Source: Corynebacterium uropygiale
GTDB taxonomy: Bacteria; Actinomycetota; Actinomycetes; Mycobacteriales; Mycobacteriaceae
Reading direction: 5' to 3'
Assembly: GCF_021568315.1 (NCBI RefSeq)
Contig: NZ_JAKGSI010000003.1
Span: 62,001-126,000, forward strand
DNA length: 64,000 nucleotides
In this document: positions 53,798 to 64,000 of the stretch, in pieces
How the letters are laid out: each line of letters begins with the position of its first letter
How positions within the stretch are numbered: position 1 is the stretch's first letter
Position numbers and translations under genes: made by a program
The notes under the pieces: generated by a model
Told to the model about the DNA's origin: nothing
The model's input: the letters and a program-made list of their open reading frames with translations, nothing else
Database searches by the model: none

Positions 53798-56700
53798 GTG
53801 CCCACCCCCATGCTCTCCGGCCTGCTCAAGGTCGCGGCGACTGATCCCGGGCTCAAGGGCCTCGGCGCGATCCTGGAGGACCCGGCGGTTCACCTCACCG
53901 GGCTGGACCAGGTTCGTCCCTGGGCTATCGGCACGCTTGCCCAGCGTTCCCCGAACCCCGTCCTTGTTGTCACCGCGACGGGGCGTGAAGCGGAGGACCT
54001 TGCTGCCGAGCTCCGCGCCATGCTTGGTGATCGCGTGGCCTGGTTCCCGTCCTGGGAGACGCTGCCCCATGAGCGGATGAGTCCCGGGGTGGAGAGCGTC
54101 GGTCTGAGGGCGGAGGCCCTCGACCGGATGCGTCGCGGCGAGGTGGACGTCGTTCTCACCGCCGCCCGCGGGGTGTGCCAGCCGCTCGCCGATGGGGCGG
54201 AGGGGACCGCGCCTCTTCACATCGAGGAGGAGCACGAGCACGACCTTCACGAACTCCAGGAGCAGCTCGTTCTCCGCGGCTACTCGCGGGTGGACATGGT
54301 GGCGCGGCGCGGGGAGTTCGCCGTACGCGGCGGGATTCTCGACGTCTATCCCACCACGCTGAGCCACCCGGTGCGCATCGAGTTCTGGGGCGATGAAGTG
54401 AGCGATATCCGGCACTTCGCCGTCGCTGATCAGCGCACCATCCCGGAGATGCAGCTCCACGAGGTGAGCATCTACCCGGCCCGGGCCCTGCCCATCACGG
54501 AGGCCGTGGCGCGCCGGGCGGCGGAGCTTTTGCCGACGCACACCGGCAACCCGACGCTGACGGACATGCTGACCTCCATCAGCGAGGGCATCCCAGCGGA
54601 GGGCATGGAGGCGCTCATCCCGGTGCTCAGCGATGTTCCGCTGCGGCCGGTCACCGAGCTCATGCCCGCTGGCAGCCACGTGGTTCTGTGCAACCCGGAG
54701 AAGATCCGCACTCGGATCTCTGACCTGCAGACCACCGACACGGAGTTCATGGAAGCCGGGTGGGAAGCCGCGGCGATGGGCGCTCGAGGTCCGGCGGCGG
54801 CGCGCGACCTTGACCTCAGCGCCTCCTCGTATCGCAGCTATGAGTCTCTCGCGGCGGGCGCCGAGCGAGACGGTATCCGGTGGTGGACCTTCACCCCGCC
54901 CGGCATGTTCGTGGGGGATGACTCGGAGACCGTGCCTCTCACCTACGAGCCCGGCCCCACCCCCCGCGGTGATCTCACCGAAATCCAGTCCATGATGGAC
55001 AAGCTGCGCCTTCATACCCAGCAGGGCGGGCGCGCCGCGTTCATCGCCCCGACGCGCGGTGCGATGAAGCGCATGGAGGAGCGCTTCGGCGAGCAGGGCA
55101 TTCCCCATAAGCTCGCGACGCCCGGCTGGCAGCCATCCCCGGGAGAGGTCACGCTCTACAAGGCGCTGTCCCACGCCGGGCTGGTGTTCCCCAAGGTGCG
55201 CAAGCTGAAGGACGCGGAGGCCCTGCCCCTGGTCGTCATCACGGAGACGGACCTGACGGGCAACCGGGTCGGCGACATCGCGGGCGCCAAGCGACGCCCA
55301 GCCAAGCGCCGCAACCGTGTTGATCCGCTGGCGCTCAGCACCGGGGACTACGTTGTGCACGAAACCCACGGGATTGGGCGCTTCCTCAAGATGGCGGAGC
55401 GCACCGTGAAGACGGGCGACGGGACGTCGCGTCGGGAATACATCGTGCTGGAGTACGCCGCGTCCAAGCGAGGGCAGCCGGCGGACCAGCTGTGGGTGCC
55501 CATGGATAGCCTCGACATGCTGAGCCGCTACACGGGCGGCGAGGCGCCGAAGCTGTCGAAGATGGGCGGCTCGGACTGGAAGAACACGAAGCGGAAGGCC
55601 CGCGCCGCCGTCCGCGAGATCGCCGGTGAGCTCATCGAGCTCTATGCCAAGCGGCAGTCCGCGCCGGGCCACGCCTGCTGCCCGGATACCCCCTGGCAGC
55701 GGGAGATGGAGGACAACTTCCCCTTCGTGGAGACCGAAGACCAGATGCTCGCCATCGAGGCGGTGAAGGCCGACATGGAGAAGCCGGTCCCGATGGACCG
55801 CGTCATCGTTGGCGATGTGGGCTATGGGAAGACGGAGGTCGCCGTCCGCGCGGCGTTCAAGGCCGTGCAGGACGGGCGCCAGGTGGCCGTGCTCGTGCCC
55901 ACGACCCTGCTGGCCCAGCAGCACCTCGCCACGTTTAGCGAACGCATGGAAGGCTTCCCCGTCACCATCAAGGGGCTCTCCCGTTTCACCACGGCCAGCG
56001 AGGCCAAGGAGATCCTCCGGGGTCTTGCCGACGGCAGCGTGGACATCGTCATCGGGACGCACCGACTCCTGCAGACGGGTGTGCACTGGAAGGAGCTGGG
56101 CCTCGTCATCATTGATGAGGAGCAGCGCTTCGGCGTCGAGCACAAAGAGCACATCAAGGCGCTGCGCACGCACGTCGATGTCCTCACCATGTCCGCCACC
56201 CCGATCCCGCGAACCCTGGAAATGTCCATGGCCGGCATCCGGGAGATGAGCCAGATCCTCACGCCGCCAGAGGACCGCCACCCGGTCCTCACCTACGTGG
56301 GCCCCGAGGAAGATAAGCAGGTGGCGGCGGCCATCCGACGGGAGCTCCTCCGCGACGGCCAGGTCTTCTTCATCCACAACAAGGTGGCGGACATCGAGCA
56401 GCGCGCCCGAAAGCTGCGGGACCTCATCCCGGAGGCGAGGATCGTCGTCGCCCACGGCCAGATGAGCGAGGACGTCCTCGAGCGGACCGTGCAGGGCTTC
56501 TGGGATCGGGAGTATGACGTCCTGGTCTGCACCACCATCGTGGAGACGGGGCTCGATATCGCCAATGCGAACACGCTCATCGTCGAAAACGCCCACCACA
56601 TGGGGCTGTCCCAGCTGCACCAGCTGCGCGGCCGGGTGGGGCGCTCCCGCGAGCGCGGCTATGCCTACTTCCTCTATCCCAAGGATCAGACGCTCACCGA

Positions 56701-57496
56701 GACCTCCTATGACAGGCTCTCGACCATCGCCCAGAACAACGAGTTGGGCGCGGGGCTCGCCGTCGCGCAGAAGGACCTGGAGATGCGCGGCGCCGGGAAC
56801 GTCCTCGGCGCGCAGCAATCCGGGCACATCGCGGGCGTGGGCTTTGACCTCTACGTTCGGCTCGTGGGGGAGGCGGTGGAGACCTTCCGCGCGATGGCGG
56901 AGGGCAAGCCCCTCGACGCCACCGACCAAGGGCCGCAGGAAATCAAGCTCGACCTGCCGGTGGACGCCCACATCCCCGAGGCCTACATCAACTCCGAGCG
57001 CCTGCGCCTGGAGATCTACCGCAAGCTCGCCGAAAGCCGCTCCGAGCAGGACATCCGCGTGGTGCGCGAGGAGATGGAGGATCGCTATGGCGCGCTCCCG
57101 CCGGAGGTCACCCGCCTCATCAGTGTCTCCCGTCTGCGCCACCTCGCCCGCGAGGTGGGGATCACGGATATTGGGGTCCAGGGCACCCGCCTGAAAATCC
57201 ACCCGGTGGAGCTTCCCGACTCCGGCCAGGTCCGCCTCAAGCGCCTCTTCCCGGGGGCCACGTATCGCCCGGCGGCCAAGGTCATCGCCGTCCCCCAGCC
57301 GAAGGCGGGCCGCGGAAATGTCACCGACCCGCTCCTTCGCGACGAGGACATCCTCCAGTGGGTGGCGGACTTCCTCGCCGCGATGTTCCAGCGGGAGGGC
57401 GTCGACGTCCGAACCGGGGAGGCGCGCAGCCCGGAGCAGCCCTCGGGCCGCAGTGAGCGCCCGCGCCGCCGCAGGATCTACAGCGTCTCGGAGTAA
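53798..57496 (+). CDS. mfd: Transcription-repair coupling factor
   Basis: This 1232-residue ATP-dependent translocase releases stalled RNA polymerase and recruits UvrA. The N-terminal UvrB-like domains are followed by a RNA-polymerase-interacting segment near 510-570 (GDYVVHETHGIGRF). The helicase domains have Walker A GDVGYGKTEVA near 672 and the DEEQ box near 772, and the TRG region with LHQLRGRVGRS near 940-953. The start is GTG after GGAAG. It is coupled to the TetR gene. Confidence 0.97.
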   Translation: MPTPMLSGLLKVAATDPGLKGLGAILEDPAVHLTGLDQVRPWAIGTLAQRSPNPVLVVTATGREAEDLAAELRAMLGDRVAWFPSWETLPHERMSPGVESVGLRAEALDRMRRGEVDVVLTAARGVCQPLADGAEGTAPLHIEEEHEHDLHELQEQLVLRGYSRVDMVARRGEFAVRGGILDVYPTTLSHPVRIEFWGDEVSDIRHFAVADQRTIPEMQLHEVSIYPARALPITEAVARRAAELLPTHTGNPTLTDMLTSISEGIPAEGMEALIPVLSDVPLRPVTELMPAGSHVVLCNPEKIRTRISDLQTTDTEFMEAGWEAAAMGARGPAAARDLDLSASSYRSYESLAAGAERDGIRWWTFTPPGMFVGDDSETVPLTYEPGPTPRGDLTEIQSMMDKLRLHTQQGGRAAFIAPTRGAMKRMEERFGEQGIPHKLATPGWQPSPGEVTLYKALSHAGLVFPKVRKLKDAEALPLVVITETDLTGNRVGDIAGAKRRPAKRRNRVDPLALSTGDYVVHETHGIGRFLKMAERTVKTGDGTSRREYIVLEYAASKRGQPADQLWVPMDSLDMLSRYTGGEAPKLSKMGGSDWKNTKRKARAAVREIAGELIELYAKRQSAPGHACCPDTPWQREMEDNFPFVETEDQMLAIEAVKADMEKPVPMDRVIVGDVGYGKTEVAVRAAFKAVQDGRQVAVLVPTTLLAQQHLATFSERMEGFPVTIKGLSRFTTASEAKEILRGLADGSVDIVIGTHRLLQTGVHWKELGLVIIDEEQRFGVEHKEHIKALRTHVDVLTMSATPIPRTLEMSMAGIREMSQILTPPEDRHPVLTYVGPEEDKQVAAAIRRELLRDGQVFFIHNKVADIEQRARKLRDLIPEARIVVAHGQMSEDVLERTVQGFWDREYDVLVCTTIVETGLDIANANTLIVENAHHMGLSQLHQLRGRVGRSRERGYAYFLYPKDQTLTETSYDRLSTIAQNNELGAGLAVAQKDLEMRGAGNVLGAQQSGHIAGVGFDLYVRLVGEAVETFRAMAEGKPLDATDQGPQEIKLDLPVDAHIPEAYINSERLRLEIYRKLAESRSEQDIRVVREEMEDRYGALPPEVTRLISVSRLRHLAREVGITDIGVQGTRLKIHPVELPDSGQVRLKRLFPGATYRPAAKVIAVPQPKAGRGNVTDPLLRDEDILQWVADFLAAMFQREGVDVRTGEARSPEQPSGRSERPRRRRIYSVSE

Positions 57497-57548
57497 GCCG
57501 AGGTCTCATCGCTGCTCAGGAGCGCCCAACCCCCTAGACTAGAGGGCC

Positions 57549-58163
57549 ATGACGGTACTCTTGCTTGATCCTCGCTGGCCCACGCAGATTCCGATGGACG
57601 GGGTGGTGGCGCTGCGCGCGCCCATCACCTACACGGGCGAGGTGCCAATATCCGTCCGCTGGCACGTGAGCGACCTGGCGGGCGCGGAGGAGCTCGGGAC
57701 CGGCACCCTCGTGAGCACGAATAGGGAGGACCCCGAGGTGCTCGAGCGCGTCGAGAGAGGGGAGCGCGTTATCGAGGCCCCCAGCCGCGAGGATCCGCTG
57801 GAGGAGGCGCGCCGGGTGATGAGCCGGGCTCTGGACCTGGGGGAGTGGGAGGCCCGGCAGACCCACGAGAGCCTGCTGCCCTACCTGCGCGAGGAGACCG
57901 AGGAGTTCTGCGAGGCCGTCTCCGCGGGCGCCTCCAGCGAGGAGCTCCGCAAGGAGCTGGGGGACCTCTTCCTCCAGGTGCTCTTCCATGCGGAAATCGC
58001 GGATCGCCGCGGCGAGTTCGACCTGGGGGATGTCGCCCGCAGCTTCGTGGAAAAGATGCGCGTGCGTTCGCCCTACCTCTTCGATGGCACTGTCATTCCC
58101 GTTTCCGAGGAGGAGCAAGAACGGCTGTGGGCTGAGGGCAAAAACTCAGAGAAGGGCCACTAG
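57549..58163 (+). CDS. mazG: MazG-family nucleotide pyrophosphohydrolase
   Basis: This 204-residue protein has an 80-residue N-terminal part of unknown fold, then a MazG domain with the acidic metal cluster REETEEFCEAV and ELGDLFLQVLFHAEIADRRG. It hydrolyses non-canonical NTPs. TAGACT at 57535-57540 is eight bases before the ATG. It lies between mfd and the CPBP protease. Confidence 0.92.
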   Translation: MTVLLLDPRWPTQIPMDGVVALRAPITYTGEVPISVRWHVSDLAGAEELGTGTLVSTNREDPEVLERVERGERVIEAPSREDPLEEARRVMSRALDLGEWEARQTHESLLPYLREETEEFCEAVSAGASSEELRKELGDLFLQVLFHAEIADRRGEFDLGDVARSFVEKMRVRSPYLFDGTVIPVSEEEQERLWAEGKNSEKGH

Positions 58164-58183
58164 CTGCCAACTGCCTGGCAGCT
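58162..58183 (+). terminator. Hairpin after mazG
   Basis: AGCTGCCA and TGGCAGCT form a perfect 8-bp stem around six bases, overlapping the mazG stop. A second short inverted repeat (TCAGGAA/TTCCTGA) follows at 58186-58200. Confidence 0.5.
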
Positions 58184-58288
58184 CCTCAGGAACTTCCTGA
58201 AGTGCAGTTCAGGGCGGGTTTTTCAGCAAAATTTCATGCTAGTTTTGGGGTCGTTGTTTCCCGACACCCTAGGACGCGAGGACGTGAT

Positions 58289-59197
58289 ATGCCCACCACC
58301 CGCCGCCCCCTGCTGACACGCCTGTGTTTCGGCTTGCTCTGCCAGACCATACTGTTTGCGCTGTTCCGCAGCTATCTTCTGCCGGACGGCTTCGATGAGG
58401 ATGCCGGACTTGCCGTCATCACCCTTGTGACCGCCGTGCCCGTTCTCCTCGCGGTGGGCTGGCCCTTCCTCCGCGAGGAACTCCGCTGGCGCGGGCGCGA
58501 CCTCTCGGTGCTCCGTGCGGTGGGCCTGGTCTTCGCCGCGATTGCAGTCTCCATCGTTGGGGGGATCCTCGCCGGGCTCGTCGGCAAACTGTGCGGGGCC
58601 CTCGGGTGGTCGACGTCCACCGGGGTGGGCGTCGCGACCTCTCACGTGACTCTGTGGGGAGTGCTCTACGCTTGCCTGGTGGGCCCCGTCATTGAGGAGC
58701 TCGTCTGGCGCGGCGCGGCCCTGGGGGTCCTGGCGCGTTATGGCCGCGGCCTGGCGATTGTCCTCAGCGCGATCGGCTTCGGCCTCACCCACCACGATCT
58801 GGAGCAGGGCATCTCGGCCTTCTGCACGGGCCTCTTGCTCGGCTATATCGCCTGGACGTGGGGCCTGCGCTACGCGATCGGCGCGCACATCCTCTCCAAC
58901 TCCTGGGACACCCTGGCTTCCTCCCTCACCTCGACGAACGCCGGCTCCGAGGCCCACCTCGGCAACCTTGTCGTTGCCCTCGTGACGGTCGCCGCGATCA
59001 TCATCGGGATCATTCTCCTCATCGCGGAGATGAAGGTTCGACGCGCACCCGACGCCCGCGCGGCCCGTCCCGTCACCGAGCCGGGCGAGGAGGAGCGCGA
59101 GGCCGCAGGAGCCCATCCCTGGTGGCGTGATGCCGTGCTGTGGGCCTACGTACTCGCCGAGCTGGTGCTCACCGCGAAAGCGATGGCGGGGATCTAG
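58289..59197 (+). CDS. CPBP-family intramembrane metalloprotease
   Basis: This 302-residue membrane protein has about eight helices and the three CPBP/Abi motifs: EELVWRG near 137, the FGLTHHDLEQGI helix near 165 and HILSNSWD near 202. These residues bind zinc and cut membrane proteins, in bacteria often for bacteriocin immunity or protein processing. GAGGA precedes ATG 58289 by six bases. Confidence 0.88.
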   Translation: MPTTRRPLLTRLCFGLLCQTILFALFRSYLLPDGFDEDAGLAVITLVTAVPVLLAVGWPFLREELRWRGRDLSVLRAVGLVFAAIAVSIVGGILAGLVGKLCGALGWSTSTGVGVATSHVTLWGVLYACLVGPVIEELVWRGAALGVLARYGRGLAIVLSAIGFGLTHHDLEQGISAFCTGLLLGYIAWTWGLRYAIGAHILSNSWDTLASSLTSTNAGSEAHLGNLVVALVTVAAIIIGIILLIAEMKVRRAPDARAARPVTEPGEEEREAAGAHPWWRDAVLWAYVLAELVLTAKAMAGI

Positions 59198-59271
59198 TCT
59201 CAGGCGCTCGCGCGGAGCCTCCTCACCGGCCAACTATTCTTGCGGGGCGCGGGCCGGTAGGATGAACACCC

Positions 59272-60060
59272 ATGGCACGACGCGGTATGAAGAAAGCAGC
59301 GGGGTGTGGTTGCGGTACCGTGTTGGCAATCATAATGGTGATCGCTTTCGTGGGGTGGTCGCTGTCCATGATGGGCGGCAACCCGCCCATGCGGCAGTAC
59401 CAGGCGGTTCCTGATCACGTTCCGCCGGATCCCGGGGCGGAGGTGCCCGCGATTGATTTGCAGGCGGGGGGACGCGTCGCGAGCCAGCTGGCCTGGTGGG
59501 CAGATCCTCTCTCCGATGAGACGGACATTCCCGCCCAGGCGCTGCGCGCGTACGGGGCTGCCGAACTCTACGCCCAGCAGGCCTGGCCCGAGTGCCACCT
59601 GCGCTGGAATACCCTGGCGGGGATCGGGTACGTCGAGACCCGCCACGGCACCTACACGGGCAAGGCCTTCGGCGCCGCAAAGATGAACGAGGAGGGCGTC
59701 GTCGAGCCACCCATCATTGGTGTGCCTCTCGACGGCTCTCCGGGCTTCGCGCACATCCCGGACACGGACGGCGGGCAGCTGGACAAGGACACCGAGTTTG
59801 ATCGCGCGGTGGGGCCCATGCAGTTCATCCCGCAGTCGTGGGAGCACTATGGCCTCGATGGCAATGGTGATGGAGTGCGCGATCCCCACCAGATTGACGA
59901 CGCGGCGCTGTCCTCCGCGCAGCTTCTCTGCGATGGCCACGACCTCTCCACGGCGGAGGGGTGGGTCGCCGCGATCGGGCGCTATAACCAGTCCGATCAG
60001 TACCTTCGCGACGTTCGCGACGCCGCGAACTCCTATGCGCTCAAGCAACCCGCCGGCTAG
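59272..60060 (+). CDS. Lytic transglycosylase (MltB/SLT-like)
   Basis: This 262-residue exported enzyme has an N-terminal membrane anchor near 15-32. A catalytic domain follows with the acid glutamate in GYVETRHGTY near 122, AVGPMQFIPQSWEHYG near 183 and a GRYNQSDQYL motif. It cleaves peptidoglycan glycan strands. TAGGAT at 59258-59263 is eight bases from the ATG. It sits upstream of eno. Confidence 0.9.
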   Translation: MARRGMKKAAGCGCGTVLAIIMVIAFVGWSLSMMGGNPPMRQYQAVPDHVPPDPGAEVPAIDLQAGGRVASQLAWWADPLSDETDIPAQALRAYGAAELYAQQAWPECHLRWNTLAGIGYVETRHGTYTGKAFGAAKMNEEGVVEPPIIGVPLDGSPGFAHIPDTDGGQLDKDTEFDRAVGPMQFIPQSWEHYGLDGNGDGVRDPHQIDDAALSSAQLLCDGHDLSTAEGWVAAIGRYNQSDQYLRDVRDAANSYALKQPAG

Positions 60061-60249
60061 GGGCACCGCCGAACCCCGTCCGCCGAGGCCGCCGAGGTCG
60101 CTGAGCCCAGGGTGCCCGCTCCCCACAGTCCGATTCATTCCGAATGTGACCGAATAGGCACGGCGCGCTCGCGCAAAACATGGAACAATAAGAAGCGATG
60201 GTGCCGTGCACCCCGTACGGCGCCCACAGTTCGCTCTCGAAGATTATGA

Positions 60250-61536
<1,287 letters not shown>

Positions 61537-61555
61537 CACCAGCCCCTAAGAAAAT

Positions 61556-61592
61556 CTCCCCGTGCCACGCCTGTGGCCGGGGAGCTTTTTTC
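61556..61592 (+). terminator. eno terminator
   Basis: The stem CTCCCCG/CGGGGAG with an inner GCCAC/GTGGC is followed by CTTTTTT. It lies 20 bp after the eno stop. Confidence 0.9.
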
Positions 61593-61620
61593 TCGCCGCC
61601 CGGGGTAGGATCAGGACATC

Positions 61621-62220
61621 ATGAACAGCAGGAGCCAGTCGTCGAAACCTCACCGTGGGCGCAGTACCGTACCGGTCTCCAGCCGGGATCGGGCTCGGGA
61701 ATGTGAGCGGGCCTCTGCGGAGGCAGCCAAGAAGGGGAGGAAGGCCCTCAAGGAGCGAGCGCAGGGGAAGATGAACCCCGGGGTGGCCGCGCTCATTGTG
61801 CTGTCGGTCATCGTGGTCCTGTGGATTGTGGCGCAGCCGCTGAGCAACTTCTATGAGCAGCGGCAGGAGATCGCGCGGCTGCAGGAGTCGATCGTGGCGA
61901 AGCAGCAGGAGAAGGATAGGCTCCAGGACACCATCGAGCGCTATAACAGCGAGGAGTACGTCAAGGAGCAGGCGAGGAACCGGCTGGGGGTGATCGACAA
62001 GGGGGAGACAGCCTTCCGCGTCCTCGACCCGCGCCTCCAGCGCGAAGCCGCCGGCACGATCACCGAGCGGGAAGAAGCGCAATCCCGCACATGGTACGAG
62101 GTCCTCTGGGACTCCATCACCGAGCCGCCCAGCGCCGGCCCCTCCGAGAACGAGGACCCCGGCCCCGGCGAAGATACCCACATGCCTCTGCAGCCCGACC
62201 CGGAGGGCATGCCACAATAG
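61621..62220 (+). CDS. divIC: Septum formation initiator DivIC/FtsB
   Basis: This 199-residue bitopic protein has a basic cytosolic N-terminus, a membrane helix near 53-71 and a coiled coil near 75-108. YVKEQARNRLGVIDKGE follows, the conserved block of DivIC/FtsB. The C-terminal tail is Pro/Glu-rich. It joins FtsL and FtsQ at the divisome. The DUF501 gene begins 5 bp downstream. Confidence 0.93.
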   Translation: MNSRSQSSKPHRGRSTVPVSSRDRARECERASAEAAKKGRKALKERAQGKMNPGVAALIVLSVIVVLWIVAQPLSNFYEQRQEIARLQESIVAKQQEKDRLQDTIERYNSEEYVKEQARNRLGVIDKGETAFRVLDPRLQREAAGTITEREEAQSRTWYEVLWDSITEPPSAGPSENEDPGPGEDTHMPLQPDPEGMPQ

Positions 62221-62225
62221 AGCTC

Positions 62226-62789
62226 ATGACTCTGAGCCCTGAAGACTTCGACGCCGTCTCCGCGCAGCTGGGTCGCCCCCCGCGCGGGGCCATCGAGGTG
62301 TCTTATCGCTGTCCCGATGGCGCCCCCGCGGTCATCATGACCCAGCCGCGCCTGCCCGATGGGACCCCCTTCCCGACGCTCTACTACCTCACCGACCCCC
62401 GCCTCACCGCCGAGGCCTCTCGTCTGGAGGTGGCCCACGTCATGACGTGGATGAGCGAGCGCCTCGAGAAGGACAGCGCGCTCGCCGAGGACTATCGCCA
62501 GGCCCACGAACACTACCTGGCCACCCGCAACGCCCTCGAAGACCTGGGCACCACCTTCTCTGGCGGGGGAATGCCGGATCGTGTGAAGTGCCTTCACGTC
62601 CTCATGGCCTATGCCCTCGCGGAGGGCCCGGAGCGCGTCCGCCTGGGCACCGAGGCCGTCGCCCTCGCCGCGGAGCACGGGGGCCTGCGCGGCACCGCCA
62701 TCCCGGAGTCCTGGCCCACCTGCGAAGAGCTGGGCATTGATCCCACCCAGTTCGATTTCTCCCACGCCGGAAAGGGGGCGCTGGCATGA
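62226..62789 (+). CDS. DUF501 protein
   Basis: This 187-residue protein contains YRCPDGAPAVIMTQPRLPDG, then PFPTLYYLTDPRL and GGGMPDRVKCLHVLMAYALA, the hallmarks of DUF501. It lies between divIC and ppx in essentially all Corynebacteriales. The function is unknown. The stop overlaps ppx by four bases. Confidence 0.93.
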   Translation: MTLSPEDFDAVSAQLGRPPRGAIEVSYRCPDGAPAVIMTQPRLPDGTPFPTLYYLTDPRLTAEASRLEVAHVMTWMSERLEKDSALAEDYRQAHEHYLATRNALEDLGTTFSGGGMPDRVKCLHVLMAYALAEGPERVRLGTEAVALAAEHGGLRGTAIPESWPTCEELGIDPTQFDFSHAGKGALA

Positions 62790-63736
62790 CGCGCCTTGCT
62801 GCCGTCGACTGCGGAACAAACTCCCTCCGCCTCCTCATCAGCGACGTCTCCGGCGGGCAGGCCCGGGACGTCCACCGCATCATGAAGATCATCCGCCTGG
62901 GCCAGGGCGTCGACGCCACGGGGGAGATCAACCCCGCCGCCATCGAGCGGGCGCGCGCCGTGCTGAGCGAATACGTCGAGCTCATGAAGCGCGAACACGT
63001 CGACGACGTCCGGATGGTCGCCACCTCGGCGGTGCGGGATGCCTCGAACAAAGAGGACTTCTTCTCCATGACCGAGGAGCTGCTCTCCCAGATCCGTCCC
63101 GGCCGGCGCGCGGAGGTCATCAGCGGGGAGGAGGAGGCCCAGCTGTCCTTCCACGGGGCGGTGGCGGACCTTCGCCCGGAGGATGGCCCCTTCTGCGTCA
63201 TGGACTTGGGCGGTGGGTCGACGGAGTTCATCGTCGGCGATCACGATGGCACCATCCACGGGGCGCACTCCATCCAGGTCGGCTGCGTGCGCATCACCGA
63301 GCGCATTATGCGCAGCGACCCGCCCACGGAGTCGGAGAAGGACATTGCCCGTGAGTACATCGACGAGCGCCTCGAGCGCGTCGAGCTCCTCGTGCCGCTC
63401 AAGGAGGCGCGCACCTGTGTCGGCTGCGCCGGCACGTTTACGACGCTCTCCGCGCTCGCGCAGGGCCTGGAGACGTACGAGCCCTCGGCGATTCACTGCT
63501 CTCAGCTGCGCTTCGATGCCTTGCCCGTCCTTGCCGACGGCATCCTGTCCGAAACCGCCGCTCAGCGGCGCACCCATCCCGTCGTCCACCCGGGCCGGGC
63601 GGATGTGTTCGGGGCGGGGGCTTTCATCGTGACGCGGATCGTTGAGCTGCTTCGCCGGGCCTGTGGCGCGGAGGCCTTCGTCATCTCGGAGAAGGACATC
63701 CTGGATGGCATGATCGCGGGGCTGCGCAGCGCATAG
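62786..63736 (+). CDS. ppx: Exopolyphosphatase/guanosine pentaphosphatase
   Basis: This 316-residue ASKHA-fold enzyme starts AAVDCGTNSLRLLISDV, has ATSAVRDASNKEDFF, ISGEEEAQLSFHGAVADL and VMDLGGGSTEF. It degrades polyphosphate from the ends or converts pppGpp. It lacks the extra C-terminal domain of long Ppx proteins. With ppk2 the window has two polyphosphate enzymes. ATG overlaps the DUF501 stop. Confidence 0.94.
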   Translation: MTRLAAVDCGTNSLRLLISDVSGGQARDVHRIMKIIRLGQGVDATGEINPAAIERARAVLSEYVELMKREHVDDVRMVATSAVRDASNKEDFFSMTEELLSQIRPGRRAEVISGEEEAQLSFHGAVADLRPEDGPFCVMDLGGGSTEFIVGDHDGTIHGAHSIQVGCVRITERIMRSDPPTESEKDIAREYIDERLERVELLVPLKEARTCVGCAGTFTTLSALAQGLETYEPSAIHCSQLRFDALPVLADGILSETAAQRRTHPVVHPGRADVFGAGAFIVTRIVELLRRACGAEAFVISEKDILDGMIAGLRSA

Positions 63737-63836
63737 GGGTGGGGGAGCGGCTGGGCTCCCCGGCACCTGAGCTCATGAGCAGGGAATTACCCTTATGGAA
63801 TCCGCGCGATTAAGATGATCGGCGGGTTTCGGCCCA

Positions 63837-63910
63837 GCCCCCATAGCCCAATTGGCAGAGGCAGCAGACTTAAAATCTGAGTGTTGTCGGTTCGAGTCCG
63901 ACTGGGGGTA
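63837..63910 (+). tRNA. tRNA with UAA anticodon and short variable arm (tRNA-Leu call)
   Basis: This 74-nt cloverleaf has acceptor GCCCCCA with TGGGGGT (first pair G-U), a three-base-pair D stem, a CTTAAAA anticodon loop giving UAA, a five-nt variable loop GTGTT, T-stem GTCGG/CCGAC and discriminator A. No CCA is encoded. The anticodon reads UUA (Leu), but the short variable arm is class I, whereas bacterial tRNA-Leu normally has a long arm. Confidence 0.85.
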
Positions 63911-64000
63911 CTATATTTCCGCAGCTCAACGGGGGTGTGGGCGGTGCGTTCCCGCGGGGAGTGCAGGGTTGGGAACTATTTCCGGGGGCGATGCGTTGAA

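Noticed and set aside
53567-57202. 1211-residue open frame on the minus strand opposite mfd
   Set aside because: It is a shadow produced by GC-rich codon bias. Mfd motifs on the plus strand are complete.

Overview
The window is a high-GC actinobacterial chromosome segment, almost certainly Corynebacterium. The gene order (pmt, rsmI, betP, metG, tatD, rpfB, ksgA, ispE, ABC-F; then ppk2, prfC, pth, gapB, rplY, prs, glmU, mfd, mazG, eno, divIC, DUF501, ppx) matches my memory of the C. glutamicum chromosome. Supporting traits are a resuscitation-promoting factor, a protein O-mannosyltransferase, class C sortases with LPXTG pilins, many leaderless-type promoters, and a 39-residue acidic porin-like peptide beside ppk2. 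The species was not identified.

Layout. 1-3900 is a lower-GC, decayed phage-derived island. It holds pieces of at least four antirepressor genes, a small HTH gene coupled to a tiny membrane-peptide gene, and a broken EndoU-type toxin followed by an intact probable immunity gene. 4080-8549 carries tandem PAP2 phosphatases, a flavin monooxygenase, a DoxX protein and an anti-sigma-like zinc-finger membrane protein. 8607-14858 is pmt/rsmI (divergent), betP and metG. 14988-19182 is an overlapping five-gene operon: an MFS permease followed by an OpuC-type quaternary-amine ABC importer. 19193-24981 is tatD, rpfB, ksgA, ispE and an ABC-F ATPase. 25012-35895 is mixed metabolism and translation (ppk2, HAD, enoyl-CoA hydratase family, TetR, prfC, pth, nitronate monooxygenase, gapB) with the small porin-like gene at 26555-26674. 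35968-41113 encodes envelope and secreted functions: an endoglycoceramidase-like GH5 enzyme, a phosphatidylcholine-synthase-like enzyme, an FAH-family enzyme and a secreted serine-protease-like protein that lacks its catalytic histidine. 41129-42395 is a second pth and rplY. 43028-48481 is a pilus locus with two LPXTG pilins and two class C sortases. 48485-63736 is an AI-2E-family permease, prs-glmU, tRNA-Gln, TetR-mfd, mazG, a CPBP protease, a lytic transglycosylase, eno, divIC, DUF501 and ppx. A class-I-shaped tRNA with a UAA anticodon follows.

Functional themes. Osmoprotectant or choline uptake (BetP, OpuC-like) sits in the same window as a Pcs-like enzyme that would use choline. Cell-surface biology is prominent: pili, porin, Rpf, lytic transglycosylase, O-mannosylation, secreted glycosidase. 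I did not see a clearly new multi-gene defence or biosynthetic system. The best candidates for a second look are the tiny porin-like gene, the short-variable-arm Leu-anticodon tRNA, the secreted pseudoprotease, the toxin remnant with its immunity gene, and the pilus locus.
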